From Saccharothrix espanaensis DSM 44229 (GTDB taxonomy: Bacteria > Actinomycetota > Actinomycetes > Mycobacteriales > Pseudonocardiaceae): a DNA stretch of 64,000 nucleotides. The translations under genes were made by a program, and so were the position numbers. Below the pieces are notes generated by a model. The model made no database searches. It was given only the letters and a program-made list of their open reading frames with translations, and was not told where the DNA came from. Each line of letters begins with the position of its first letter. The first letter of the stretch is position 1. Of the stretch, positions 41,238 through 49,766 are shown one piece after another. The stretch spans positions 2,976,001 to 3,040,000 of the forward strand of contig NC_019673.1 of NCBI RefSeq assembly GCF_000328705.1, in the 5' to 3' direction.

Positions 41238-43618
41238 GCGACCTGATGAACGCCTCAGCACAGGACCGTCCTGGGCAGGATCCCGTCGGGCGGGATCCCG
41301 TCGGGCGGGATCCCGTCGGGCGGGATTCGGCGGGGCGGGGCGTGGACACCGCGTCCCGCCCCGCCGGGGGCGTGCCGCGACGCGCGCGGGACGTCGAGCT
41401 GATCGGCGAGCTGCGCGACTCCGGCTACCGCCGCCCGCCGGCGCTGGTCCGCCGCGCCGACGGCCAGGTCCTCCAGCTCACCCCGCTGCTGTACCGGGTG
41501 CTGGAAGCGGTCGACGGCCACACCGACCACGACGGGATCGCCGCCCGGGTCGGCCGGGCCGTGGGCCGCTCGGTGTCCGCCGACGACGTGCGGACGCTCC
41601 TGGGCACCAAGCTGGAACCGCTCGGCGTGCTCGAACTGCCCGACGGCTCCCAGCCGCGGCACCGCAAGGCCGAACCGCTGCTCGGCCTGCGCCTGCGCCG
41701 CGTGATCACCGAGCCGAGCGTGACCAGGCGAATCACCGCGCCGTTCGCCCGGCTGTTCCACCCGCTGGTGGTGGCCGCGGTGCTGGTGGCGTTCGCGGCG
41801 GTGTCGTTCTGGGTGCTGTTCGAGAAGGGCTTGGCGGGAGCCACCCACCAGGCGTTCCACCAGCCCGCCTTGCTGCTGCTGGTGTTCGCGGTGACGGTGG
41901 TGTCGGCGGGCTTCCACGAGTTCGGGCACGCCGCCGCTGCCCGGTACGGCGGTGCCACCCCGGGCGCGATGGGTTTCGGCCTCTACCTGCTGTGGCCCGC
42001 CTTCTACACCGACGTCACCGACAGCTACCGGCTCGGCCGGGCCGGGCGGCTGCGCACCGACCTGGGCGGGTTGTACTTCAACGCGCTGGTCGCGGTCGCC
42101 GTCTACGGCGTCTGGTGGCTGTCCGGCTGGGACGCGCTGCTGCTGGTCGTCGCGACCCAGATCGTGCAGATGGTCCGCCAGCTCGCGCCGATGGTGCGCT
42201 ACGACGGCTACCACGTGCTCGCCGACCTGACCGGCGTCCCCGACCTGTTCCACCGCATCAAGCCCACGCTGCTGGGCCTGCTGCCGCACCGCTGGGGCAA
42301 GCCGGAGTCGACGGTCCTCAAGCCGTGGGCACGGGTCGTCGTGACGGCGTGGGTGCTCATCGTCGTGCCGTTGCTGCTGTTCAGCACGGCGTTGCTGGTG
42401 CTGGCCTTCCCACGGGTGGTGGGGACGGCGTGGCAGAGCGCCGGCGAGCAGTGGCGGTCGGCGAGCGCGGCGCTGGGTGACGGTGACGTGGCGCTCGTGC
42501 TGGTGCGGGTGCTCTCGGTCGCGGCCATCGCGTTGCCCGTGCTCGGCATCGGCCTGCTGCTGATCCGTCTGGCGCAGCGGCTGGCCACCCGTGCGTGGAA
42601 GTCCAGCGACGGCAAGCCCGGACGGCGTGCGCTCGTGGTGCTGTGCGGCCTGGCCGTGATCGCCGGCCTGTTGTGGGCGTGGTGGCCCGAGCCCGACCGC
42701 TACCGCCCGATCCAGCCCGGTGAACGCGGCACGGTGACCGACGTCGTGCCCGCGGTGGCGTCCGGCCCAGGACCGGCCGCCCCGTCGCCCGCCCCGCAGT
42801 CCGCGCCGGAGACCGTCACGGCCCAGACGGCGTGGCCGACCGGAACACCGCGGCCCACCAGGGACAAGCCGGTGCTGGCGATGGTGCTGGAGCCGGTCGG
42901 CGGACCGGCGGACGCGCCGACGTGGGTCTTCCCGTTCGACCGCCCGGAACCGCCGGGGCCGGGCGACAACCAGGCCCTGGCGGTGAACACCGAGGACGGT
43001 TCGGTCCGCTACAAGGTCTCCTTCGCGCTGGTGTGGGAGACGGACGGCAAGGTGGACAACAAGAACGAGGCGTACGCCCTGGCGTCGTGCCGAGGCTGCA
43101 CGACGGTGGCCGTCGCGTTCCAGGTGATCCTCATCGTCGGTCAGGCGGACGTGGTGGTGCCGGAGAACATCGCCGTCGCCGTCAACCACTCGTGCGTCGA
43201 GTGCGTGACCTACGCGCTGGCTTCGCAACTGGTCGTGACCCTGCCCGAAGACCTGAGCCCGCAGGCGAAAGCGCGGCTGGAGGAGGTCTGGGCCGAACTG
43301 TCCCGACTGGCCGGGGACATCCCCCGGCTGAGCGCGCAGCAGATCCAACAGGCGTTGCAGGACGCGAAGTCCCGCATCCTCGACGTACTGCGCGAGGAGG
43401 GCGTGCCGCTCCCCGGCGCCACGACCACGCCACCCGGCACGACGTCGACCGAGCCCACCCGCCCGCCCACGTCGTCCGACACCCCGACGACCACGACCAC
43501 CCCCACGACGACGGTGTCGAGCGTCCCCGAGACGGCGACCACCACGCCCCCGCCGTCATCGTCGGAAGTCCCGTCGACAACGGTCCCGTCGCCGTCGAGC
43601 GCCGCGCCCTCCAGTTGA
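41234..43618 (+). CDS. M50-family membrane metalloprotease with PqqD-like N-terminus
   Basis: 794 aa. An N-terminal DPVGR repeat is followed by a PqqD-like winged helix (LLYRVLEAVDGHTDHDGIAA, SADDVRTLLGTKLEPLGVL), the fold used for peptide recognition in RiPP enzymes. About ten membrane helices come next. The zinc motif is SAGFHEFGHAAAARYGG (HExxH), with a second ligand region in VRYDGYHVLADLTGVPD. The extracytoplasmic C-terminal domain has three Cys pairs (SCRGC, SCVEC) and ends in a Thr/Ser/Pro tail. The closest named type is the 'peptide zinc metalloprotease' YydH-like group. It is coupled to the upstream duplicated protein. Confidence 0.86.
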   Translation: MSDLMNASAQDRPGQDPVGRDPVGRDPVGRDSAGRGVDTASRPAGGVPRRARDVELIGELRDSGYRRPPALVRRADGQVLQLTPLLYRVLEAVDGHTDHDGIAARVGRAVGRSVSADDVRTLLGTKLEPLGVLELPDGSQPRHRKAEPLLGLRLRRVITEPSVTRRITAPFARLFHPLVVAAVLVAFAAVSFWVLFEKGLAGATHQAFHQPALLLLVFAVTVVSAGFHEFGHAAAARYGGATPGAMGFGLYLLWPAFYTDVTDSYRLGRAGRLRTDLGGLYFNALVAVAVYGVWWLSGWDALLLVVATQIVQMVRQLAPMVRYDGYHVLADLTGVPDLFHRIKPTLLGLLPHRWGKPESTVLKPWARVVVTAWVLIVVPLLLFSTALLVLAFPRVVGTAWQSAGEQWRSASAALGDGDVALVLVRVLSVAAIALPVLGIGLLLIRLAQRLATRAWKSSDGKPGRRALVVLCGLAVIAGLLWAWWPEPDRYRPIQPGERGTVTDVVPAVASGPGPAAPSPAPQSAPETVTAQTAWPTGTPRPTRDKPVLAMVLEPVGGPADAPTWVFPFDRPEPPGPGDNQALAVNTEDGSVRYKVSFALVWETDGKVDNKNEAYALASCRGCTTVAVAFQVILIVGQADVVVPENIAVAVNHSCVECVTYALASQLVVTLPEDLSPQAKARLEEVWAELSRLAGDIPRLSAQQIQQALQDAKSRILDVLREEGVPLPGATTTPPGTTSTEPTRPPTSSDTPTTTTTPTTTVSSVPETATTTPPPSSSEVPSTTVPSPSSAAPSS
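41278..41322 (+). repeat. 15-bp tandem repeat inside the M50 gene
   Basis: GGATCCCGTCGGGCG occurs three times in exact copies (41278, 41293, 41308), followed by a diverged fourth. It encodes DPVGR repeats near the N-terminus of the protease. Confidence 0.92.
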
Positions 43619-43721
43619 CACCGGGGCAGGCCGGGTCGGGACTGGTTTCCCGACGCCTGACCCGGCCGGCCCCGTGTTGATGTCCCGGCACGATTTCCCG
43701 GAGCAGCCGTGGAGGAGCGCC

Positions 43722-44070
43722 GTGACGATCCCGCCCTGGGCCGTCGTCCCGAAGTCCTGCGCGTTGCTGGTCATCGACATGCAAAACGACTTCGTGCGCG
43801 ACGGTTTCCCCATGGCCGTGCCGATGGCACGCGACCGCCTGCCGGTGATGCGGAACACCGTCGACACGTGCCGCGCCGCGGGCGTCCCGGTCAGCTACAC
43901 GCAGCACATCCTCTACGACACCTTCGACGTCTCACCGCGGGAAACCACGTACCTCCCGCGCCTCCAGCAGACCGGGATGCGCGACGGCACCCACGGCGCG
44001 GAGATCGTCGAAGAACTCGCGCCCCAGCCGCGCGAGATGGTCGTCCGCAAGCACCGCTGCGACGGGCGGC
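43722..44070 (+). pseudogene. Truncated isochorismatase-family hydrolase
   Basis: The GTG start at 43722 has GGAGG 6 bp upstream. The N-terminal half is normal: SCALLVIDMQNDFVRDGFPM (first catalytic Asp), MRNTVDTCRAAGVPVSYTQH, and PREMVVRKHR (the Lys). After Arg about 115 the sequence no longer follows the family. The catalytic Cys region (GvaTNvCVesT) is missing, and the frame runs on antisense to the next gene. It cannot be an active hydrolase. The break near 44070 is probably the edge of an insertion or deletion that brought in the two minus-strand genes. Confidence 0.8.
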
Positions 44071-44081
44071 TGACGGCCGGT

Positions 44082-44366
44082 TCACGAGCGCTGGACCAGC
44101 GGATATCGCGCCTCGTCGAGGTGGAGCAGTCCGGCGGCGTCGACGTGGCCGTCGAACCCGGCCGGAAGCTCCCGCAGGTAAGCGACGGCGGCCGCCGTGA
44201 AGACGACGACACCGCCACCCTCGTGGGTGATGCCGTCCGGTTCATCGACCTCCCTGATCCAGTCAGCCCACTCGACGTGGGGCCCGAGGACCGTGGCGGA
44301 ATAGGTCCTCGTATCGGATCGGGCCGATTCCGCGGCGCGCCGACAACGTTCCGGATCGTGGGTCAT
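44082..44366 (-). CDS. Small hypothetical protein
   Basis: 94 aa. The ATG has AGAAGG 6 bp upstream. The sequence MTHDPERCRRAAESARSDTR is followed by an acidic, aromatic core (HVEWADWIREVDEPDGITHE) and ends VDAAGLLHLDEARYPLVQRS. No family is recognised. The size, acidity and position behind a truncated gene would suit an immunity-type protein, but this is a guess. Its start lies inside the 3' end of the upstream minus-strand ORF. Confidence 0.6.
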   Translation of the reverse strand: MTHDPERCRRAAESARSDTRTYSATVLGPHVEWADWIREVDEPDGITHEGGGVVVFTAAAVAYLRELPAGFDGHVDAAGLLHLDEARYPLVQRS

Positions 44367-44580
44367 GCGTGCCTTCTTTCTGCCATGCGCCGCGTGAAGG
44401 CGTGGCGGACCGGGACAGAAGGCCCCGGGACAGCCCACCGGCGTCGAACCACTCCCGGGTCGCGGTGAACGCGAACTGGTGGCCGTCGAGCCGGGGGTGC
44501 GGCCACAACGGGACCAGGGCTGGGCCGCCGGACCGCCGGAGCCGCGCCTCATCCTGCGACAGCGGGGAGAGCGTGGTCAT
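44263..44580 (-). CDS. Small hypothetical protein, possibly truncated
   Basis: 105 aa. The ATG at 44580 has GAGGAG 9 bp upstream. The first 60 residues look like a real protein (MTTLSPLSQDEARLRRSGGP, ALVPLWPHPRLDGHQFAFTA, TREWFDAGGLSRGLLS). The last 45 residues overlap the next gene by 104 bp and look like shadow sequence, so a frameshift or truncation near 44390 is likely. The family is unknown. Confidence 0.45.
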   Translation of the reverse strand: MTTLSPLSQDEARLRRSGGPALVPLWPHPRLDGHQFAFTATREWFDAGGLSRGLLSRSATPSRGAWQKEGTHDPRSGTLSARRGIGPIRYEDLFRHGPRAPRRVG

Positions 44581-44665
44581 CGTGCCCTGCTCCTCGTCGC
44601 CCGGGATACCGGCCGGGAGCCTACCGCCGCACGTACCAGGCCGGTCCGCCGATCAGCCGTACCGC

Positions 44666-44711
44666 TTGTTCACTCCTGTTTGTTCACCTCGCGACAGCCG
44701 AACGTGAACAA
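44666..44711. promoter_or_regulatory. Repeated TTGTTCAC operator-like boxes
   Basis: TTGTTCAC occurs at 44666 and 44680, and its complement GTGAACAA at 44704, in the gap before the subtilase gene. A TAGACAT -10-like box follows at 44722. The arrangement suggests control of the protease by a dimeric regulator. Confidence 0.5.
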
Positions 44712-44791
44712 CCCCGGCGCGCTAGACATCGTCCGGATCACCGTTGTCGCCGGGACAGTGCCGGCCGACCATGTCGATCGAGGGGGATTCC

Positions 44792-46471
44792 ATGCGCAGG
44801 AACAGACTGATGACCGCAGCGCTGGTCGCACCGCTGCTCATATCGTTGGGAGTCGGCGGATCCGGATCGGCGGCGACGCCGTCGAGCGGCTACACCGTGC
44901 TGATCGAAACCGGCGCGAGCCGGACCGCCGCGATCGCCGCTGTCCAGGCGGCGGGCGGTGTCCTGTTCCGGGAGAACCCGGCCGCGGGCACGTTGACCGT
45001 CACAGCGCCCAAGACCGGGTTCATCGAGCAGGTCACGGCCTCCGCCGCCGTGTTCGGCGCGGCCCGCGACTTCACCATCGAGGAGAACACGAAGCCCGAT
45101 CCCGCCGAGCAGACCCCGGCGGCGACCGCCGCGCAACCCGTGACCGAAGTGCCCACGGTCAAGGAACCGCTGGAAGAAAAGCAGTGGGGCTTCAACATGG
45201 TGCGCGGCGACCTGGCCCGGGAAAAGCAACTCGGGGACCCGAGGGTGTACGTCGGCGTGCTCGACAGCGGCATCGACGGCAGCCACCCGGACCTGAGCGG
45301 GCGGCTCGACCGGTCGCTGTCGCGCAACTTCACCCGGGACGTGCCCAGCGTCGACGGGCCGTGCGAGGTCGCGAGCTGCGTCGACCCGGCGGACGTCGAC
45401 GACGACGGCCACGGCACCCACGTGGCGGGCATCATCGCCGCCGGCCACAACAAGTTCGGCATGGCGGGCGTCGCGCCGAACATCACGCTGGTGAGCCTGC
45501 GCGCCACCCAGGACAGCGGCTACGCCTTCCTGCAACCCGTCATCGACGCGTTGACCTACGGTGCCGACGTCGGTATCGACGTGATCAACATGTCGTTCTT
45601 CATCGACCCCTGGCGGTACAACTGCGCCGCGAGCCCGAACGACACCCCGGAACACCAGATCGAGCAGCGCACGATCGTCGCCGCTTACCAGCGCGCGCTG
45701 GACTACGCCCACAGCAAGGGCGTCACGCTGGTCAGCTCGCTGGGCAACAACCACGACGACCTGGGCAAGCCGCGCACCGACACGACCAGCCCCGCGTTCC
45801 CGCCGAACGGCGAGTACCAGCGGCCGATCGACAACGCGACGTGCAGCAAGGTGCCCACGGAGCTGGACCACGTGCTCGGCGTGTCCGCGCTCGGGCCGTC
45901 ACGGGCGAAGTCCAACCGCTCCGACTACGGGGTGGAGCAGATCGACCTGTCCGCACCGGGCGGGTTCCTGAAGGACTTCTGGGGCACCCCCTGGTACGAA
46001 CACCGGGAGAACCGGATCCTGTCCACCTACTCGCGCAGCTCGTCCCTGGCGCAGGGCTTCATCGACGCCAACGGTGACATCACGCCGCTCGGCGACGCGA
46101 ACAACATGCTGAAGCACTGCGTGGCCACTACGTGCGCCTACTACCGCTACCTGGACGGCACGTCGATGGCCGCGCCGCACGCCTCGGCCACCGCCGCACT
46201 CACCGTCAGCCAGTACGGCAAACCGGACCCGGCCCACCCCGGCACCCTCACCCTGTCGCCGACGTCGGTGGAACGGGTGCTCAAGGTCACGGCGGACAAG
46301 ACCGCCTGCCCGGAACCCCGCACGGTGTCCTACGAGCACCTCGGACTCCCGGCGGAGTACAACGCGACCTGCGAAGGAGACCTTTACTTCAACGGCTTCT
46401 ACGGGCACGGCGTGGTCAACGCCTTCGCCGCCGTAACCCGTGGCAGCGCTTCACTTTCCGAGAACAACTGA
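44792..46471 (+). CDS. Secreted subtilisin-family (S8) serine protease
   Basis: 559 aa. The ATG has GAGGGGG 7 bp upstream. The signal peptide is MRRNRLMTAALVAPLLISLG (cleavage near SGSAA). It is followed by an inhibitor_I9-type prodomain, then the S8 domain: Asp in VYVGVLDSGIDGSHPD, His in DGHGTHVAGIIAAGH, Asn in SSLGNN and Ser in DGTSMAAPHASATAAL. Several Cys pairs suit the DsbA-VKOR pathway. It is a bacillopeptidase/lantibiotic-leader-peptidase-like extracellular protease, and its substrate is unknown. It is probably controlled by the repeated upstream boxes and ends at a strong hairpin. Confidence 0.93.
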   Translation: MRRNRLMTAALVAPLLISLGVGGSGSAATPSSGYTVLIETGASRTAAIAAVQAAGGVLFRENPAAGTLTVTAPKTGFIEQVTASAAVFGAARDFTIEENTKPDPAEQTPAATAAQPVTEVPTVKEPLEEKQWGFNMVRGDLAREKQLGDPRVYVGVLDSGIDGSHPDLSGRLDRSLSRNFTRDVPSVDGPCEVASCVDPADVDDDGHGTHVAGIIAAGHNKFGMAGVAPNITLVSLRATQDSGYAFLQPVIDALTYGADVGIDVINMSFFIDPWRYNCAASPNDTPEHQIEQRTIVAAYQRALDYAHSKGVTLVSSLGNNHDDLGKPRTDTTSPAFPPNGEYQRPIDNATCSKVPTELDHVLGVSALGPSRAKSNRSDYGVEQIDLSAPGGFLKDFWGTPWYEHRENRILSTYSRSSSLAQGFIDANGDITPLGDANNMLKHCVATTCAYYRYLDGTSMAAPHASATAALTVSQYGKPDPAHPGTLTLSPTSVERVLKVTADKTACPEPRTVSYEHLGLPAEYNATCEGDLYFNGFYGHGVVNAFAAVTRGSASLSENN

Positions 46472-46478
46472 CATCGCT

Positions 46479-46512
46479 GGTGTCCGTAGCGGCCACGGCC
46501 GCTACGGACACC
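46479..46512 (+). terminator. Hairpin after the subtilase gene
   Basis: GGTGTCCGTAGCGGCC and GGCCGCTACGGACACC are exact complements two bases apart, 8 bp after the stop. The following 270 bp (46513-46783) contain no gene that I can support, only a GGGGGGAC ribosome site before the next start. Confidence 0.85.
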
Positions 46513-46783
46513 GGCGTCACGTTGCTGTTCACCACCACCCACGACTTCCAACTGCCTCTCTGCTTCGCGAAGACGAACGGCACCTTCGACAGCTGCGCCG
46601 AAATCGACGGCTGGTCGGAGGGTGTGCACAGGCTGATCGTTCTCGTAGGGTGAGGGCAGGGGACCTGGGGGACTCCGTGGGGGGATTTCCGCGCTATGCC
46701 GCGCAAGAGCACAGCCATGCCCACACGGTCTTCACCAGTGCCGACGAGTTGCCTGTCGTTGAACACTTGGGGGGACAGCCCGT

Positions 46784-47782
46784 ATGCGCAACACCGCACT
46801 ATCCCGACGTTCGCTGATCGCGTTCGCCGCCGCCACCGTCGTCAGCAGCCTGCTCGCGCCCGCAGCGTCAGCCGCCGGCACGGAGTGCACCTGGCAGGTC
46901 GAGGTCCTGCCCGTGCAGGAAGGCATGGGCTCCGGCAACCTGCGGATCACCGGCGTGGACGGCCAGGGCAACGTCTCCGGCTTCTACGCCCCCAACCGGA
47001 CCGACCACACGCTGGTGCGTTGGACCGCCGCCGGTCTGGAGGTCGTGCCGAGGCCCGAGGGTGCCGGCAAGTTCGTCACGATCGCGGGGAACGCCTCGGG
47101 CGTGGTCGTCGGCACCGTCGACCGACCCGGCACGAGCAGCGTCCTGATGACCCATGCGCCCGGTGTCGGCTACCGCGAGCTGCCCACCCCGGCCGGGTAC
47201 GACAACGTCGCCGCGAAGGACATCAACGGCCGGGGTGACGTGCTCGGGCGGGCGTACACGCCGACCACGTTCAAGCGCGTCGCCGTGCTGTGGCGTGCGG
47301 ACGGCAGCGCCCCGGAGGTCATCGCGCCCGCCGAGGTGCGGTCGCCGGACCCGGTGGCGATCGCCGACGACGGCACCGTGCTCCTCGACTCCTCGGAGAC
47401 GCCCTATTTGTGGCGCAGCGGCGTGCTCACCGCACTGCCGGACTGGGGGTACACGGTCTACCCGCGCGGGCTGACCCGTGACGGCGTGATCACCAGCCGC
47501 CTCTACGACTCGCCCCGCACCTCCTGGAAGTGGCACGAGGCGACCGGCGTGAACGAGCAGTTCTCCGTCGCCGGCGTGATCGACGCGGTCAACGAGGACG
47601 GGCTCGCCGTCGGGTACCTGCCAGACGGCAACTACACCGGCGCAGTCTGGCAGGGCACGAAGTTCCTCACCGCGCTCCCGCTGCCGACCGGCGCGTTCAA
47701 CGGGCAGGCGGGCGCTGTCGGCGAGGGTGGCGCGCTCGGCGGGTTCGCCGGCGGGAAAGCGGTCCGCTGGACCTGCCACTAG
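46784..47782 (+). CDS. Secreted repeat protein (HAF/beta-propeller-like)
   Basis: 332 aa. The twin-Arg-containing signal peptide (ALSRRSLIAFAAATVVSSLL, cleavage after ASA) suggests Tat or Sec export. The mature part consists of blades such as VDGQGNVSGFYAPNRTDHTL, VAAKDINGRGDVLGRAYTPT, DAVNEDGLAVGYLPDGNYTG, AVGEGGALGGFAGGKAVRWT, matching the 'HAF repeat' type, in which each blade has 'iNd.G.vvG'. Two Cys (CTW, TCH) could close the propeller by a disulfide. The role is unknown. Confidence 0.82.
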   Translation: MRNTALSRRSLIAFAAATVVSSLLAPAASAAGTECTWQVEVLPVQEGMGSGNLRITGVDGQGNVSGFYAPNRTDHTLVRWTAAGLEVVPRPEGAGKFVTIAGNASGVVVGTVDRPGTSSVLMTHAPGVGYRELPTPAGYDNVAAKDINGRGDVLGRAYTPTTFKRVAVLWRADGSAPEVIAPAEVRSPDPVAIADDGTVLLDSSETPYLWRSGVLTALPDWGYTVYPRGLTRDGVITSRLYDSPRTSWKWHEATGVNEQFSVAGVIDAVNEDGLAVGYLPDGNYTGAVWQGTKFLTALPLPTGAFNGQAGAVGEGGALGGFAGGKAVRWTCH

Positions 47783-47800
47783 GCAGACCTGAGCGGGGTT

Positions 47801-47857
47801 GTCGCCTACCTGCGCCCGGTGGCCGTCGACGGCGACCACCAGGTGCAGGTAGGCGAC
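47801..47857. terminator. Bidirectional stem-loop between convergent genes
   Basis: GTCGCCTACCTGC pairs exactly with GCAGGTAGGCGAC; the interior is itself partly self-complementary. It lies between two convergent stop codons. Confidence 0.75.
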
Positions 47858-47875
47858 GGACGACCTGCGGGCCCG

Positions 47876-48250
47876 TCAGGCCCGGAAGAGTTCCCAGCGT
47901 GGCATCAGCACGAACACGAACGCGCACACCCAGACGATCCGACCGGCGATGATCAGGCCCGGCGCGTCGCCCATCGCGGCCCCGAGCAGTCCGACGGCGG
48001 CGCTGATCGCGAGCAGCGAGAGCCCCCACCGCTGCCACAGCCACAGCCCGGTCAGGGCGATCGCCTCGCCCAGCAGCCCGAGCAGCACCAGCACCATCGG
48101 GATGCCCAGCGTCCGCCCGTGGCCGAGTTCCCGCACAGCCGCCGCGATGAGCGTCGCACCGAGCGCCGGCACGCCGACGCTGTAGACCACGAGCCACGCC
48201 GTCAGCACGAACCCGCGCCCGGAAGGCTTCTCCACCACTCTGCCGCCCAT
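47876..48250 (-). CDS. Small four-helix membrane protein
   Basis: 124 aa. Four hydrophobic segments (FVLTAWLVVYSVGVPALGAT, GIPMVLVLLGLLGEAIALTG, WGLSLLAISAAVGLLGAAMG, GLIIAGRIVWVCAFVFVLMP). No family is recognised, although the layout resembles small actinobacterial membrane proteins that partner larger enzymes. ATG 48250 is preceded by a GGGACAGGG stretch. It converges on the secreted HAF protein gene. Confidence 0.7.
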   Translation of the reverse strand: MGGRVVEKPSGRGFVLTAWLVVYSVGVPALGATLIAAAVRELGHGRTLGIPMVLVLLGLLGEAIALTGLWLWQRWGLSLLAISAAVGLLGAAMGDAPGLIIAGRIVWVCAFVFVLMPRWELFRA

Positions 48251-48453
48251 CGCCACCCTGTCCCTCCCACGTCCTCGACGCGCCTTCGACGCAGACGTGA
48301 CGCGCAGGGGTCCCCGATAACGCCGTATTGCCCGGATCGGAGCAACGCCGGCAACCACGACCTGTGGTTTCCCGGCGTGGGTCGTGGTGGGTGAGCAGGC
48401 TTTCGAGTTCAGCGGGTGGCGTTCGCGGCTCGCCGAGCGGGCCCGCTGTCGGT

Positions 48454-48999
48454 TCAGCCCACGGCGGAGTGGGCGAGTGCGCTGTCCTCGACCACGTTGT
48501 TGTAGCGCAGCGGGGTGTAGGCGTTGGCGGTCTCGGCCGTCCATTTCCGCTCGACCGGCGGTTCGCCGTCGGGCCCGGTGTGCTCGCGCACCACCGGTTC
48601 GGTCCTGGCCGCGTCCGCCCAGCGGATGAAGAGTGCGGCGTGGTTGTGGTGGACCAGCGCGTCGCCGGGGAGCAGGTCGGCTCGGGGAACCTCGGTGGCG
48701 ACCTCGTGGAGCGTCGAGGTGGTCCGGGAGTGGGTGAGGCCCCAAGCCATCGAGAGGTAGCCGGAGCAGTCGGTGCGGTAGTCGCCGAAGTCGTTGCGGT
48801 GGCAGGCTTGCTGGCTGTACGGCACCCGCTGGTCCAGCCACGACTGCGACCGGGTCTGCGTTTCGCTCCGTGAGGTCGCGCGGTCCGCCTGGGTCGTGGC
48901 GCAGGCGACCAGCTTCTCCGGCCCGTCGGCCGCCTGCGCGACCGGTGCGTGGAGGGTCGCCGTGCACGCGAGCACGGCGACCAGGATGCGGGTGTTCAT
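48454..48999 (-). CDS. Secreted NlpC/P60-like amidase
   Basis: 181 aa. The signal peptide (TRILVAVLACTATLHAPVAQ, cleavage near AQA) is followed by a short NlpC/P60-like domain with the catalytic Cys in YRTDCSGYLSMAWGL and the His in LLPGDALVHHNHAALFIRWA. Such enzymes cleave peptidoglycan stem peptides or related amides. The ATG at 48999 lies after GAAGGGGG. It stands alone; the gap to the previous minus gene is 203 bp. Confidence 0.8.
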   Translation of the reverse strand: MNTRILVAVLACTATLHAPVAQAADGPEKLVACATTQADRATSRSETQTRSQSWLDQRVPYSQQACHRNDFGDYRTDCSGYLSMAWGLTHSRTTSTLHEVATEVPRADLLPGDALVHHNHAALFIRWADAARTEPVVREHTGPDGEPPVERKWTAETANAYTPLRYNNVVEDSALAHSAVG

Positions 49000-49160
49000 C
49001 GAGCCCCCTTCGAAAGGTGCATGTGTCACGGGCCCACAGTCTCCGCGGCCCCAGTCGTGAGGGGGTTCCCGCGATCGGTGGCGACAGTGCCTAAACCACC
49101 CGCTTGAGCGTTCTTGCCGTGCCTGACCCCCGCAACCCGACCCGCCTCCCGTTCGTTCCC

Positions 49161-49547
49161 CTACGCGGCTGCGGTCGCATCCCCCTCACAATGTCCACAT
49201 AGGACGACCGTCGACGGATTCAGTCGATCCGCAAAGGTTTTGATCAGTTCCGCGACAGAACGGCGCTCATTGTCCGCCCAGGTGAGGTATGCACTCAGTC
49301 CACTATGGATGGCTGAATGCCTCGGCTGGATGTCGGTCGCCGGTCCGCAGGCGGGCGTGGTCTCGATCCCGTGGAAACGTTTGCGGCGACATGGTCGATA
49401 GAGGACGCGGGAGGCGGGCGTTGAGTGCGCGCAGCGCTTTCCGCCGAGTTCGACCTGGTAATCACGGCTGCCACCCCGGGTGGGAGCGGGTGTGAGGAGG
49501 AATCGTGTCGTACTGCCCGTACCCGGAAGCCACTCGTGACTTGTCAC
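49161..49547 (-). CDS. Doubtful small ORF in a long gap
   Basis: 128 codons. The C-terminal third reads like protein (HSGLSAYLTWADNERRSVAE, LIKTFADRLNPSTVVLCGHC) and uses normal codons, but the N-terminal two thirds look random and there is no ribosome site. It could be a remnant of a small regulatory protein. The rest of the gap 49000-49766 has only a GAGGAG site for the next gene and a region of lower GC. Confidence 0.35.
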   Translation of the reverse strand: MTSHEWLPGTGSTTRFLLTPAPTRGGSRDYQVELGGKRCAHSTPASRVLYRPCRRKRFHGIETTPACGPATDIQPRHSAIHSGLSAYLTWADNERRSVAELIKTFADRLNPSTVVLCGHCEGDATAAA

Positions 49548-49766
49548 TCGTACAGTTGACTTTCGTTGATCACTTGTGCGAGAACTGGCGGGCCGTGTTC
49601 CGGGCGTGGGCGTTCATCCGAATCCCGTCCGGATTGCGTTGATCGGGCGACGAGGGGTCCGCTCGCCCGCACGAGCCTGCATGATCGAGGGGGAACGGTC
49701 GCGCGGAGAGTCGAAGGGGCGTGCTCACGAAGGGGTGAAGCCGGGCCGATCGAGGAGTTGTCGCTG

